Shown: piece after piece, positions 16,977 through 24,840 of the stretch
Position numbering within the stretch: the stretch's first letter is position 1
How the letters are laid out: each line of letters begins with the position of its first letter
Program-made: the position numbers and the translations under genes
The notes under the pieces: generated by a model
The model's database searches: none
Seen by the model: only the letters and a program-made list of their open reading frames with translations
Told to the model about the DNA's origin: nothing
From: JAICWP01 sp035252015
Lineage (GTDB): Bacteria > Acidobacteriota > Terriglobia > Terriglobales > Acidobacteriaceae
Reading direction: 5' to 3'
Length of the DNA: 55,590 nt
Assembly: GCA_035252015.1 (NCBI GenBank)
Contig: DATFDP010000115.1
Location: 1 to 55,590, forward strand

Positions 16977-17773
16977 TCGGATTGGGAGGAACGCGGCCCG
17001 GCCTTGCGCTCGCCGCCATCCTGGCCGACGACTGGCTCCGCCGCCTTGCGCCGGCGCTGCCGCGCAATTTCATACAGAACCACGGCCGCAGCCACGGAAA
17101 CATTCAGCGACGGCACCTGCCCCAGCATGGGGATGGACACAAGGAAGTCGCATTTCTTGCGCACCAGTTCGTGCAGCCCTTTGCCTTCCGCGCCCAGCAC
17201 CAGCGCGCAATCCATGTTGTAGTCGAGCGCGTCGTAGGTCTGGGGAGCACGTTCATCCAGACCCACTGTCCACACGTTACGGTGTTTCAATTCTTCCAGC
17301 GTGCGCGCCACGTTAGTGATTTTGGCAATCGGCACATGCTCCACCGCGCCCGCCGAAGCCTTCGCTACGGTTGCGGTCACGCCCGCTGCTCGCCGTTCTG
17401 GAATGAGCACCCCATCCGCGCCCGCCCCGTCGGCGGTACGGATAATTGCTCCCAGATTGTGCGGGTCTTCCACGCCGTCCAGAACCACCACCAGCGCATG
17501 CTCGCCGCGCCGCTGCCTCAGAATTTCTTCCACCTCGGCGTAAGTCTTAGCCGAAGTCACCGCCACCACGCCCTGATGGGAAGCCGTTCCCGCCAGCCGA
17601 TCAATATCCTGGCGGGCAACAAAACGCACCGCCACCCCCACCCGGCGGCACTCCTCAATGATGCGCTGCACGCGGTGGTCATGCCGCTCCCGGGCCACTC
17701 CAATGTATTCAAAGCCGCGGCCCCGGGACTTGAGCGCTTCGCCTACCGCGTTGATGCCGTAGATGACGTCCAC
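16973..17773 (-). CDS. rlmB: 23S rRNA (guanosine-2'-O-) methyltransferase, SpoU family
   Basis: SPOUT methyltransferase, 266 residues, probably modifying G2251 of 23S rRNA. An N-terminal substrate-binding domain (YGINAVGEAL) is followed by motif 1 DGVEDPHNLGAIIRTADGAG, motif 2 LGAEGKGLHELVRKKCD and motif 3 SLNVSVAAAVVLYE. I place the start at GTG 17773 (MDVIYGINAV); the longer upstream frame reads through antisense of the PAP2 leader and does not look like protein. The C-terminal tail is long and basic. First gene of a coupled pair. Confidence 0.88.
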   Translation of the reverse strand: MDVIYGINAVGEALKSRGRGFEYIGVARERHDHRVQRIIEECRRVGVAVRFVARQDIDRLAGTASHQGVVAVTSAKTYAEVEEILRQRRGEHALVVVLDGVEDPHNLGAIIRTADGAGADGVLIPERRAAGVTATVAKASAGAVEHVPIAKITNVARTLEELKHRNVWTVGLDERAPQTYDALDYNMDCALVLGAEGKGLHELVRKKCDFLVSIPMLGQVPSLNVSVAAAVVLYEIARQRRRKAAEPVVGQDGGERKAGPRSSQSE

Positions 17774-17939
17774 CGCTACCAGTGTAATGCCTTGGCATGT
17801 CGCAACGCTGGGCTGCACCGGCCTCAGAACGAAGCTATTCGGCGGAAACCGGCTCCTTCTAATCACATCCCGGCACGTCGGTGCTAAGCCACCCGGCGGC
17901 TTACGCCTTCGCCCACCTGCGGCTATACTTCCTTGCGTC

Positions 17940-18632
17940 TTGCCGCACGATTCCACCAGGCCCGAATCCCCCCTCCAGCAAGCCCGCCCCACTCTGGGCG
18001 TGTTGCTTCTGGGCAGCCTTGCTGTTTCCATTCTCGCCTTGGTGTTCTTTTCCTGGCTGGCACGCGAGGTTTTTGAGGGCGAGTTCACTAATTTTGACCT
18101 GCAAATTCGCACGATTGTGCATGGTTACGCCGACCCCAACCTCACCTGGGCCATGGAGGCGCTCAGTGATATCGGTTCCCCCGTGTTTCTGAGCGCCCTG
18201 TTCGTGGCGCTCGTCGGCACCTTCCTTTTCGTCCACTGGCGTTATGCCGCCATTTGGCTGGCCACCGCTATGGTCGGGGCCGTCGGCCTCGACGTCACCT
18301 TAAAAGATTTGTTCCACCGCGCACGTCCCGTTCCCTATTTCATCCCTGATCCGGGCAGCTACAGCTTTCCCAGCGGCCATGCTCTGGGTTCCTTTTGCTT
18401 CTACATGGTGCTCGCCGGCTTGCTGACGGCACGCATTCGTAACCTTGCGGCTCGCACTCTGATCTGGATTTTCGCCGCGTTGCTGGTGGCAGCCATCGGC
18501 TTCTCCCGCGTCTACCTGGGCGTGCACTGGCCCACTGACGTTATCGCCGGTTATGCCGCTGCCGCCTTCTGGGTGGCCGGACTGGTCACCGTAGACCGCT
18601 ATCGCCGCCGTCTATCCCGGACTTCGCACTGA
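17940..18632 (+). CDS. PAP2-family membrane phosphatase
   Basis: Integral-membrane lipid phosphatase of about 230 residues and 5-6 TM helices, acting on undecaprenyl pyrophosphate or phosphatidate-type substrates. All three signature motifs are present: KDLFHRARP, SFPSGHAL and SRVYLGVHWPTDVIAG. The start is uncertain: TTG at 17940 is the first plausible codon before the first helix, and a TATACT hexamer lies 12 bp upstream at 17923, which could make a nearly leaderless mRNA. It is divergent from rlmB. Confidence 0.87.
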   Translation: MPHDSTRPESPLQQARPTLGVLLLGSLAVSILALVFFSWLAREVFEGEFTNFDLQIRTIVHGYADPNLTWAMEALSDIGSPVFLSALFVALVGTFLFVHWRYAAIWLATAMVGAVGLDVTLKDLFHRARPVPYFIPDPGSYSFPSGHALGSFCFYMVLAGLLTARIRNLAARTLIWIFAALLVAAIGFSRVYLGVHWPTDVIAGYAAAAFWVAGLVTVDRYRRRLSRTSH

Positions 18633-18652
18633 ACAACTTACAAGGGCTGCTA

Positions 18653-19345
18653 TTACCAATGGAAATAAGCCGCCCCTACTTTCATTTGGTGGTGAATCAA
18701 GTCAGGAATCGCCGCCGCCAGCGCCAGTCCCACAAGACCGTGTGCGATAGCGAGAGGATAGATGTTGCGATAACGGCGAAACAACTCGCAAAGCAGCGGC
18801 CCAGCAATTGCCGCCGCAATCAGCAGCACCGGGTTGGGCAGATGAGCTAAAAAGAACAGCAGGCTGGCCGCCCACACCGCCTTCCTCCCGCTGCTCAAGA
18901 TCCGTTCCAGGCGCAGAAAAAAGAACGATTGCAAAATGAATTCCTGCCCCAGTGCCCACCCCAGATAAACCAGGCTCCCCAGCGCGGGATGAGCCTGGTT
19001 GCTGTACGTGTGCAGCGTGCCGGCCACCGCCCCCCCGGCCACAATTCCTGCCGCCACCAGCAAGCCCGTACCTGCCACCCACAGTGCGGAAAATACGCCC
19101 CGGCTGCTAAGCCCCAATTCGCTGGCGGAAAATCCCGCCGTCAGCGTGGAAGCCACAATCCACGCCAGGGCCAGCCACGCCCATGGCGCGACATGCCTCC
19201 CCTCCCACAGCGCCGCTTCAATCAGCGCGAACCCCACGCCAATCTGCACGGCCAACGCGCTCTTGCTCTGGAAAAGACGTGCAGGGGATGAGCGTTGCCG
19301 GGCCGGAGAACGCGCTGGAAAGCTGGAGGACTCAGGACTGAGCAT
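18653..19345 (-). CDS. CPBP-family intramembrane protein, degenerate EExxxR
   Basis: 230 residues, about seven TM helices, of the CPBP (Abi/CAAX protease-like) family. The recognised C-terminal part includes the helix GQEFILQSFFFLRLE, then FFLAHLPNP and a terminal HGLVG. The first Glu of the usual EE pair is Gln and the motif arginine is displaced, so proteolytic activity is doubtful. Start ATG at 19345; 18 bp downstream of the zinc-ribbon gene, so likely one operon. It converges with the PAP2 gene. Confidence 0.75.
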   Translation of the reverse strand: MLSPESSSFPARSPARQRSSPARLFQSKSALAVQIGVGFALIEAALWEGRHVAPWAWLALAWIVASTLTAGFSASELGLSSRGVFSALWVAGTGLLVAAGIVAGGAVAGTLHTYSNQAHPALGSLVYLGWALGQEFILQSFFFLRLERILSSGRKAVWAASLLFFLAHLPNPVLLIAAAIAGPLLCELFRRYRNIYPLAIAHGLVGLALAAAIPDLIHHQMKVGAAYFHW

Positions 19346-19363
19346 TCACGACGGCGGCGCCGC

Positions 19364-19786
19364 CTACTTCTTGAACAGATTTTCGAAAGCGCGGCGCGCA
19401 TCGTCGGCCCGTGCGCCCCCGCTGCTGGTCTCCTTCTCCAGCGTTACTTTCATGGCAAAGAAGGTGCAATTGTTGGCCGCATCCTTGCGCGCAATACGTT
19501 CCGGGATCGGCTGGCGGCACTCAAAGCGGCTGCCCGGATCGAAGTACGTGCACTGTTTGCAGGAATGCAGCGCAGCGCCGCACTTGCCGCACTGGCCCGC
19601 CGGTTCAGCCAGATTCTGGATCAGCGCCCCGCACTGGGCGCAGCGCGACACCTCGCGCGTGCCCGGCATCAGCACCGTGCGCGGGCCGCCCAGCACATTG
19701 CGCGGGCGCTCCTGCTCCCGGGTCTGCTTCTTATCTTCTGTGCCGCCGCGGTCCATGTACCCGCGCTGCTTGTACTTTCTTTCCAT
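19364..19786 (-). CDS. small zinc-ribbon-like protein of unknown function
   Basis: 140 residues, highly charged at both ends. The centre carries paired cysteines CAQC, CGKC, CKQC and later a lone Cys, typical of a treble-clef or double zinc ribbon: probable structural zinc and nucleic-acid or protein binding. The C-terminus DDARRAFENLFKK is helical. Start ATG at 19786. It precedes the CPBP gene by 18 bp. I know of no assigned function. Confidence 0.7.
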   Translation of the reverse strand: MERKYKQRGYMDRGGTEDKKQTREQERPRNVLGGPRTVLMPGTREVSRCAQCGALIQNLAEPAGQCGKCGAALHSCKQCTYFDPGSRFECRQPIPERIARKDAANNCTFFAMKVTLEKETSSGGARADDARRAFENLFKK

Positions 19787-20044
19787 TTCAAAACCTCCGC
19801 CGTCCAGCTTGTTCGTGGATATTGCTGCTCAAGGGCTGAACCATACCCGGGTGAGTTAGCGGCACTATACGCCATCGGCTGGCCAATCGGTAACTGTGCA
19901 ATCGCAAATTTGTAAATTTGAAACTCGCATAGCCTCTCCATGGCCGGCGTGCTAACTCGCCTGAACCCCGCCTCCGCGAAAGCCCAGGTTGACAGCCGCA
20001 AGGCGACCCGGTAATGTGCACTCCAGCGGCGTTCGAGGCCGAAG

Positions 20045-20350
20045 ATGCGGTACTTTCGCTGGGCAATACTGATAGGGGAATTGGTTCTGCTGGCGCTGGC
20101 TCTGGCTGTGCCTCCGGTGGACCTGCCGCAAACTGCCTTCAACGAGACGGATATCCCCGTCAATCAGGCCACCTCGGTCGTGGTTCTGGGCTGCCGCTCG
20201 GCGCTCACCGGACTGCGTGCTGCTGCCACCACACCAAGCCCTGTGCCCCACATCCGGCAGGCTCATCCGGCCATTGCCGCCGATCTGGAACCGCAACAGC
20301 CTTTGCGCTCGCGCTCTTTGCTGGCTCTTTTCTGCGCCCTTCTTTGTTAG
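20045..20350 (+). CDS. hypothetical small protein with N-terminal membrane segment
   Basis: 101 residues starting ATG at 20045. The N-terminus (WAILIGELVLLALALAV) is one hydrophobic helix or signal peptide; the rest is Ala/Pro-rich with no motif. A second hydrophobic run (LLALFCALLC) forms the very C-terminus. Not recognised. A terminator lies 240 bp downstream, suggesting a transcribed unit. Confidence 0.45.
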   Translation: MRYFRWAILIGELVLLALALAVPPVDLPQTAFNETDIPVNQATSVVVLGCRSALTGLRAAATTPSPVPHIRQAHPAIAADLEPQQPLRSRSLLALFCALLC

Positions 20351-20590
20351 CCCTGCCGTCCTGCGTCCCGGTGTTCGCGTTCAGTTGACTTCTCCTAGCC
20401 CCTTTTCGGGGCCGCTACTCCTTGCCAGGAGCAATTGACTTCGCGAGGTTCTCCACATGGGACGGGGACGGCCCGCGCGCTCGCACGCCGTCTTGGCGGC
20501 GTTGCTGAGCCCGGGCGTCGTTACGGGGAATCTGCTGTTGCCGGTCATGCTTGGGGCGTCCGGCACGCATTTCCCCATTACTCACCCTGC
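20351..20590 (+). other. gap with two small hairpins and a possible 55-codon ORF
   Basis: The transcript would contain the hairpins GCCCC-tttt-GGGGC (about 20397-20411) and CTCCT-tgcc-AGGAG (20419-20432). From ATG 20457 to TGA 20624 runs a small frame (MGRGRPARSH..., with a hydrophobic LLLPVMLG). It ends inside the terminator at 20591. It could be a small protein, a leader, or a structured RNA; I cannot tell which. Confidence 0.3.
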
Positions 20591-20630
20591 GCCGGTCCGG
20601 GGTCCCGTCCTCCGGACCGGCTGAATTTTT
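20591..20630 (+). terminator. strong intrinsic terminator
   Basis: GCCGGTCCGG (20591-20600) pairs perfectly with CCGGACCGGC (20612-20621) and is followed by TGAATTTTT. It marks the 3' end of the unit that includes 20045-20350. Confidence 0.75.
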
Positions 20631-20666
20631 CTGCTACTCCTCTGCGCCCGAACGGTCAGGTCGCCT

Positions 20667-21272
20667 TCATTGCGTGATAGTCACAATGGCAGGGTGAAGC
20701 TCCCAGAGCGTCGCCACCTCAGGCGTGCCCCGGCTTTGCGGGTGTTCGAAGTCCTCAAATGCTAGTCCCGTTACCTCCGCTGGCAAGGGCTGCGAGAGGT
20801 CTCCGCCATGCGTATCGTCGAGCGTGAATCCGTGTTGCGCCAGCTGGCTCTGGATATTTTTCCGTGCGGAGCAGTACTCGGAATCCACCGGCGTCTCCAC
20901 AATCACACGCGGCGCCTTGGGATCGGGAGTAGCGGAAATCTCCAGGTGAACATCGCAGTCCGCCGTATTGATGCTGGCGTTCCGCAGGAAGGCATGCGCC
21001 ACGTGAAAGAGTGTCAGCTCGCGGCCAAACCGCGGCGTGTTCGGCGGCAACACCGGCGTTTGCGGCCAGCTCAGTATAGTTTGCACCGTGATTTCCACTG
21101 GCGTAGCCGCCGGTAGCGGCACATGCTTGGCGTCGTGACGATAGTCGGCAATGGTCGGCTCAAAGGGCACGCAGTTGCAGATGTCCTTGAGCGCGCTGCA
21201 CCCCCAGTTCAGCGAAATCAGCGCCGTCAATCCCCCGAGCACAAATGTTCTTATCCAAGTCGTTTTTTGCAC
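20667..21272 (-). CDS. putative lipoprotein of unknown function
   Basis: 201 residues. The N-terminus (KTTWIRTFVLGGLTALISLNWGC) is signal-like and ends in NWGC, a weak lipobox with Cys25. The mature part begins SALKDICNC and is without known domain; a segment RVIVETPVDSEYCSARKNIQ adds another Cys. Start ATG at 21272. It lies alone, divergent from pal. Confidence 0.6.
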   Translation of the reverse strand: MQKTTWIRTFVLGGLTALISLNWGCSALKDICNCVPFEPTIADYRHDAKHVPLPAATPVEITVQTILSWPQTPVLPPNTPRFGRELTLFHVAHAFLRNASINTADCDVHLEISATPDPKAPRVIVETPVDSEYCSARKNIQSQLAQHGFTLDDTHGGDLSQPLPAEVTGLAFEDFEHPQSRGTPEVATLWELHPAIVTITQ

Positions 21273-21735
21273 CCTTTTTGGATGCAGATTCCCGGGTCCG
21301 TGTCCGGCATGCCTTGCAAGCCGGTGTACTCAAATACCTTATGTCAATTGATTCCGAGCACCGGCAGAGACGTAATTTGTTACGTCTCGTCGACTCCAAC
21401 CGCTTCTCCTCTGGTGAATCCTAAACATCGTGCCTGATTACAATTCAATATCCGGGCGCGCAGGAATCAGGACAGCACACACATAGGGACCAAGGTAACT
21501 ACTAGGGTGAGCATTCTATGCCTCTCGTTTCACGATAGAATGCCGGCACAGCTACCCTGGATGACGTTTACGCGAGCAGTAAAAATGCGTCCACATGGTG
21601 CCGATTTTTTCGGCTTCTATTCCACGGTTTTCCTTACCCTGCTGGCCTGCACGCCTTCGCCAATACGCGCTCTCCTGTTGCGATCTTCTGAGGTTATCCA
21701 AGTTCTTGTTTTCCAAAATTCAAGGAGGAAAGTCC
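21273..21735. other. 463-bp intergenic region upstream of pal
   Basis: Holds the leaders of the lipoprotein gene and of pal. It is relatively AT-rich around 21430-21480 and 21680-21725. A frame from 21507 exists but its translation shows no protein character. The pal ribosome-binding site AAGGAGGAA is at 21722-21730. Confidence 0.5.
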
Positions 21736-22461
21736 ATGAGTAAGGCATCTGTAACCCGCTTCACGCTGTTAGCGACGTTCGCGGGAATTTTGCTTCTGGC
21801 TGGTTGCGCCAAGAAGCAGGCCAAAGCAACTCCGCCGGCCCCCGCTCCGCCGCCTTCACCCACCGCTTCCCTCACCGCTACACCCGCTGAACTTCAGCAG
21901 GGCGAGAGCGTGCAACTGAGCTGGAACACCAGTAACGCCACTGATATCAATATCAGCGGCTTGGGCACGGTCTCCGCCTCCGGCACGCAGACCGTCACCC
22001 CGCAGGACTCCACTACCTACAACTTGACCGCTAAGGGCCCCGGCGGCAGCGCCGACGCCAGTGCCCGCGTTACCGTTAACCCTAAGCCCGCACCTTCCCA
22101 GCCCACCGCGTCGCTGGACGAGCTTTTCCGCCAGAACGTAAACGATGTGTTCTTCGATTACGACAAATACGATATTCGGGCCGATCAGCAGTCTGTCCTG
22201 CAAAACGACGCCAAGTTCCTGTCTGATCACCCCGATATCGCTCTCACCGTGGCCGGCCATTGTGATAGTCGCGGCTCGGAGGAATACAACTTGGCCCTGG
22301 GCGAGAGTCGGGCCAACTCCTTCAAGCAGGAACTCGTCAAGCTGGGCGTCAGCGCCGACCGCATCAAAACCACCAGCCTGGGCAAGGAGCAGCCGTTCTG
22401 CAGCGACAACAAGGAAGAGTGCTGGCAGCAGAACCGCCGCGACCACCTGGCCAAAGACTAG
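21736..22461 (+). CDS. pal: peptidoglycan-associated lipoprotein with an extra Ig-like segment
   Basis: 241-residue outer-membrane lipoprotein of the Tol-Pal system. Signal peptide and lipobox LLLAGC put the acylated Cys at residue 21. A Pro/Ala-rich linker is followed by about 75 residues of Ser/Thr-rich beta sequence (TPAELQQGESVQLSW...STTYNLTAKGPGGS) resembling an Ig-like domain, then the OmpA domain with FFDYDKYDIR, GHCDSRGSEEYNLALGESRA and the mDAP-binding Asp/Arg. The C-terminus stops shortly after QNRRDH, slightly early. Excellent Shine-Dalgarno 5 nt before ATG. No tolB or tolQR nearby. Confidence 0.9.
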   Translation: MSKASVTRFTLLATFAGILLLAGCAKKQAKATPPAPAPPPSPTASLTATPAELQQGESVQLSWNTSNATDINISGLGTVSASGTQTVTPQDSTTYNLTAKGPGGSADASARVTVNPKPAPSQPTASLDELFRQNVNDVFFDYDKYDIRADQQSVLQNDAKFLSDHPDIALTVAGHCDSRGSEEYNLALGESRANSFKQELVKLGVSADRIKTTSLGKEQPFCSDNKEECWQQNRRDHLAKD

Positions 22462-22482
22462 TTTCTGGCTGCCGTGTGAGCA

Positions 22483-22513
22483 GAGGTGACCTACGGGCGG
22501 TCACCTCTTTTTT
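22483..22513 (+). terminator. intrinsic terminator after pal
   Basis: GAGGTGACC (22483-22491), loop TACGGGC, GGTCACCTC (22499-22507), then six T. Perfect nine-pair stem. Confidence 0.95.
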
Positions 22514-22605
22514 GCCTGCTCCCCTTAGTGATCTAACGCTGCTCGAAAACCTTTCTTCGCAAGCGAACAACGCCCGATTTTCGATCTTCAATTTACACTG
22601 GCTGC

Positions 22606-23154
22606 ATGCTCATCATGATGGCCGGATTGCCCGGCACCGGTAAGAGCACGCTGTCGCAGGCGCTCGCCCAGCACGGCGGTGGAATCGTTCTCGACAAAGA
22701 CTCCATTCGTGCCGCCCTCTTCGCGCCTGACCACATCGAATACTCCCGCGAGCAGGATGATTTTTGCCAGCAGATTGTGCTGGCAACCGCTGAATATCTG
22801 TTGTCTCGCGATCCCAAGTTGCGGATTTTACTGGATGGCCGTCCTTTCTCGCGCCGCTACCAGCGCGAGCAGGTGGAGTCAACCGCGGCCCGGTTGCGCA
22901 CGCCTCTGGCGATTATCGAATGTGTCTGCGACGACGCCATTGCGCTCACCCGCCTCGGGCATGACGATCAAAGCGGCGCCCATCCTGCCGCCAATCGCAA
23001 CCCCGGCCTGTACGCCCAACTCAAAGCCGAGTTTGAACCCTTAACCGAGCCCAGGCTGACGCTGGATACTAATCAATCTCTGACGGAGTGTGTGCGGCAC
23101 ACGGAAGCGTACCTTGATCTCATTTCCCACACTTGGTCCCATGAACAAAGCTAG
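22606..23154 (+). CDS. P-loop predicted kinase (AAA_33 type)
   Basis: 182 residues with Walker A GLPGTGKST at residues 7-15 and an Asp pair in LDKDSIR, typical of small P-loop kinases (zeta-toxin/polynucleotide kinase-like) with unknown small-molecule or nucleic-acid substrate. LLDGRPFSRRYQRE looks like the substrate/lid region. ATG at 22606 fits the P-loop position; no clear Shine-Dalgarno. It converges with the Crp-like genes. Confidence 0.78.
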   Translation: MLIMMAGLPGTGKSTLSQALAQHGGGIVLDKDSIRAALFAPDHIEYSREQDDFCQQIVLATAEYLLSRDPKLRILLDGRPFSRRYQREQVESTAARLRTPLAIIECVCDDAIALTRLGHDDQSGAHPAANRNPGLYAQLKAEFEPLTEPRLTLDTNQSLTECVRHTEAYLDLISHTWSHEQS

Positions 23155-23278
23155 CGCGTTTAGCCTCAAGCCTCGGATGGTGACAGTTCCTGCAAAGTGG
23201 GGCAGTAGCCTCGACCAGAAGGGCTCGCCAGTCTGCGAACCGGTTCAAGCGTCTTGTCTTAGGCGGCAAGCAACGAAC

Positions 23279-23770
23279 CTAGACCTTAGCCGGTGCGTGG
23301 TGGCGTGTTCGTACCAGCCCAATGGCGCGCACGCGGTCGTACGCGGTATGCAGATCCTGGCTCAGCAGGTGGACAATCTGCAGGCACGCGTCGCGGTGCA
23401 TCCGCAGGAAGTGCAGCATATCCTTGCGGCGGACAAACGCTACTTGCGAGTTGTCCAGCATCTCGGCGGTGACCTCGTACGGCGTCCCCGAGACAGCCGC
23501 GCTCAGCCCCAGCATCTCGCCCGCGCCGGCTATGCGCAGCGTCAGCCGCCTGCCATTGCCGGAACATACCGTAAGCTTGGCGCGCCCGTCGCACAGCATA
23601 AACGCTCCACGCGCCGGCCGTCCTTCCTGGAACAGGGTGGCGCCGCGCGGATAAAGGGCGATGGTCTTGATGGCGTCGAACGCTTCCAGCGCATCGGCGG
23701 GCAGGTCGCAGAAAACCCGGTCCGGCCGCAGGGAGCAATCAAAGCAGCTCAATTGGATGGCGCTCTCCAT
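23279..23770 (-). CDS. Crp/Fnr paralogue lacking the DNA-binding domain
   Basis: 163 residues covering only the cyclic-nucleotide-binding-like beta-barrel and the long dimerisation helix; it ends RTRHHAPAKV where a Crp protein would continue into its HTH. The N-terminus CFDCSLRPDRVFCDLP and many positions match the adjacent full-length paralogue (23854-24573), including the CxxC-x8-C pattern and Cys in LCDGR, TVCS and RDAC. Only 124 bp separate its stop from the next gene and no HTH remnant is seen there. It could titrate or heterodimerise with the full-length protein. Confidence 0.8.
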   Translation of the reverse strand: MESAIQLSCFDCSLRPDRVFCDLPADALEAFDAIKTIALYPRGATLFQEGRPARGAFMLCDGRAKLTVCSGNGRRLTLRIAGAGEMLGLSAAVSGTPYEVTAEMLDNSQVAFVRRKDMLHFLRMHRDACLQIVHLLSQDLHTAYDRVRAIGLVRTRHHAPAKV

Positions 23771-23804
23771 AGGCTTGTGATAGCTCTTTGCCGGGAATAG
23801 TAGC

Positions 23805-23820
23805 AGTGATTAGAGTCACC
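23805..23820. promoter_or_regulatory. Crp-like operator upstream of the HTH-less paralogue
   Basis: AGTGA-TTAGAG-TCACC: core GTGA-N6-TCAC, four of five matches in each half of TGTGA-N6-TCACA. It is centred 42 bp before the start codon of the truncated paralogue, within the 83-bp gap behind the full-length gene. Confidence 0.5.
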
Positions 23821-23853
23821 GTTCGCCGTGACCCTTCGCACAGGCGATGGGGC

Positions 23854-24573
23854 TTACGCGCCCGCCATCAGCTTCAGCGCCACCTTGTTGCGGATGAGCA
23901 GGGTGGAACCTTTGGATTGGATGATCTGCCGCTTTTTCAGTTCCGCGAACAGTCTGGTTACCGTCTCGCGCGAAGTGCCGATCATCTGCGCGATTTCCTC
24001 ATGGGTGAGCGCCAGCTTCAGCCGCGGTTCCAGCTTTGTGGCTTCGCCGTTGCGCCCGCTCCATTCCAGCAGCAGCTTGGCCAGTTTCTCAGCCGCGGAG
24101 TGGGAAAGGCCCAGCGAGCGCACTTCGTGGCAGGCGTTGTTGTATTTTTCGCTCAGCTGTTCCGCTACCCGGAAACAGGCATCGCCGTGCTCCTTCAGAA
24201 AGCGCAGGAAATCTTCCCGCTTCACGAAATTGACCTGGCAGGGATCGATGGTTTCGGCGGTCAGCTCATAAGGCTTGCCAGACACCGTGGCGCTCAGGCC
24301 CAGCACTTCGCCGGGTTCTGCGATCTTGAGGATCAGAGTTTTGCCGTCCGTGGAACAGATGGACATTTTCACCCGGCCCTTGCACAGCACAAATATGCCA
24401 CGCGGGCTCTGCCCCTCGACAAACAGAACTGCCCCCTTGGGGTAGGCGGTGGCGTACTTGATGTTCTCGAAAGCCTGCAGAGCGGAATTGGGCAGGTCAC
24501 AGAAGATGCGCTCCGCGCGCAGCTTGCAGGTCAAACAGCTTTCTACGATTTCCAATCCGTATGGTGAGAGCAC
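23854..24573 (-). CDS. Crp/Fnr-family transcription regulator
   Basis: 239 residues: sensor barrel, dimerisation helix and C-terminal winged helix LTHEEIAQMIGTSRETVTRL. The recognition helix SRETVTR carries the Crp-type Arg-Glu-x3-Arg set that reads TGTGA half-sites. The N-terminus has Cys13, Cys16 and Cys25 (CxxC-x8-C), similar to but not identical with the FNR Fe-S ligand spacing, so redox or Fe-S sensing is possible. Start GTG at 24573 with a G-rich Shine-Dalgarno (AGGGGGG) about 7 nt upstream. Followed after 83 bp by its truncated paralogue. Confidence 0.9.
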   Translation of the reverse strand: MLSPYGLEIVESCLTCKLRAERIFCDLPNSALQAFENIKYATAYPKGAVLFVEGQSPRGIFVLCKGRVKMSICSTDGKTLILKIAEPGEVLGLSATVSGKPYELTAETIDPCQVNFVKREDFLRFLKEHGDACFRVAEQLSEKYNNACHEVRSLGLSHSAAEKLAKLLLEWSGRNGEATKLEPRLKLALTHEEIAQMIGTSRETVTRLFAELKKRQIIQSKGSTLLIRNKVALKLMAGA

Positions 24574-24574
24574 C

Positions 24575-24590
24575 TCACACCCCCCTGTGA
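24575..24590. promoter_or_regulatory. everted Crp half-sites at the regulator's own start
   Basis: TCACA-CCCCCC-TGTGA, i.e. the two half-sites in outward orientation, directly upstream of the GTG start and covering its Shine-Dalgarno. Possibly fortuitous; noted because the half-sites are perfect. Confidence 0.3.
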
Positions 24591-24755
24591 CCAGTTGTCC
24601 CGTGGTTGGGGTTTTTCCAAAATCCCTTCTCGCCCGTTCAGCGTGTATTGTCGCCTGTCCCTAGCCGGCGGCTCGTTCTCCCGGAACCACGCTGATTTCG
24701 CGGCCCTGGCCCAGACTGGCACAAAAGTAGTGTCGCCTTCCGCGTTACGTCTGGC

Positions 24756-24771
24756 TGTGATGGCCCCCACA
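24756..24771. promoter_or_regulatory. Crp-like operator 1
   Basis: TGTGA-TGGCCC-CCACA: one perfect half-site and one with a single mismatch. Centre 24763.5, 22 bp from operator 2. Confidence 0.45.
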
Positions 24772-24777
24772 CCCCGG

Positions 24778-24793
24778 TGTGATAAGCATCACA
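24778..24793. promoter_or_regulatory. Crp-like operator 2, perfect consensus
   Basis: TGTGATAAGCATCACA matches TGTGA-N6-TCACA exactly and is palindromic over six bases per arm. Located in the divergent gap between the Crp/Fnr gene (minus) and the Cys-rich small gene (plus), 168 bp before the latter's start. The encoded recognition helix predicts this sequence. Confidence 0.75.
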
Positions 24794-24840
24794 ACCGGCT
24801 TCCGCCTCTGCTTAACTCCTTTTTTGGCCGCACCCTGGGC

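Noticed and set aside
17774..18112. 113-residue N-terminal extension of RlmB
   Set aside because: Antisense to the PAP2 gene start, Arg/Pro-rich and without similarity to the RNA-binding domain; GTG 17773 gives a normal protein.
21507..21743. 78-codon frame before pal
   Set aside because: No ribosome-binding site, no protein character and it overlaps the pal leader.
24700..24740. sigma54 (-24/-12) promoter
   Set aside because: TGGCAC is present near 24717 but the TTGC element at the required spacing is missing.
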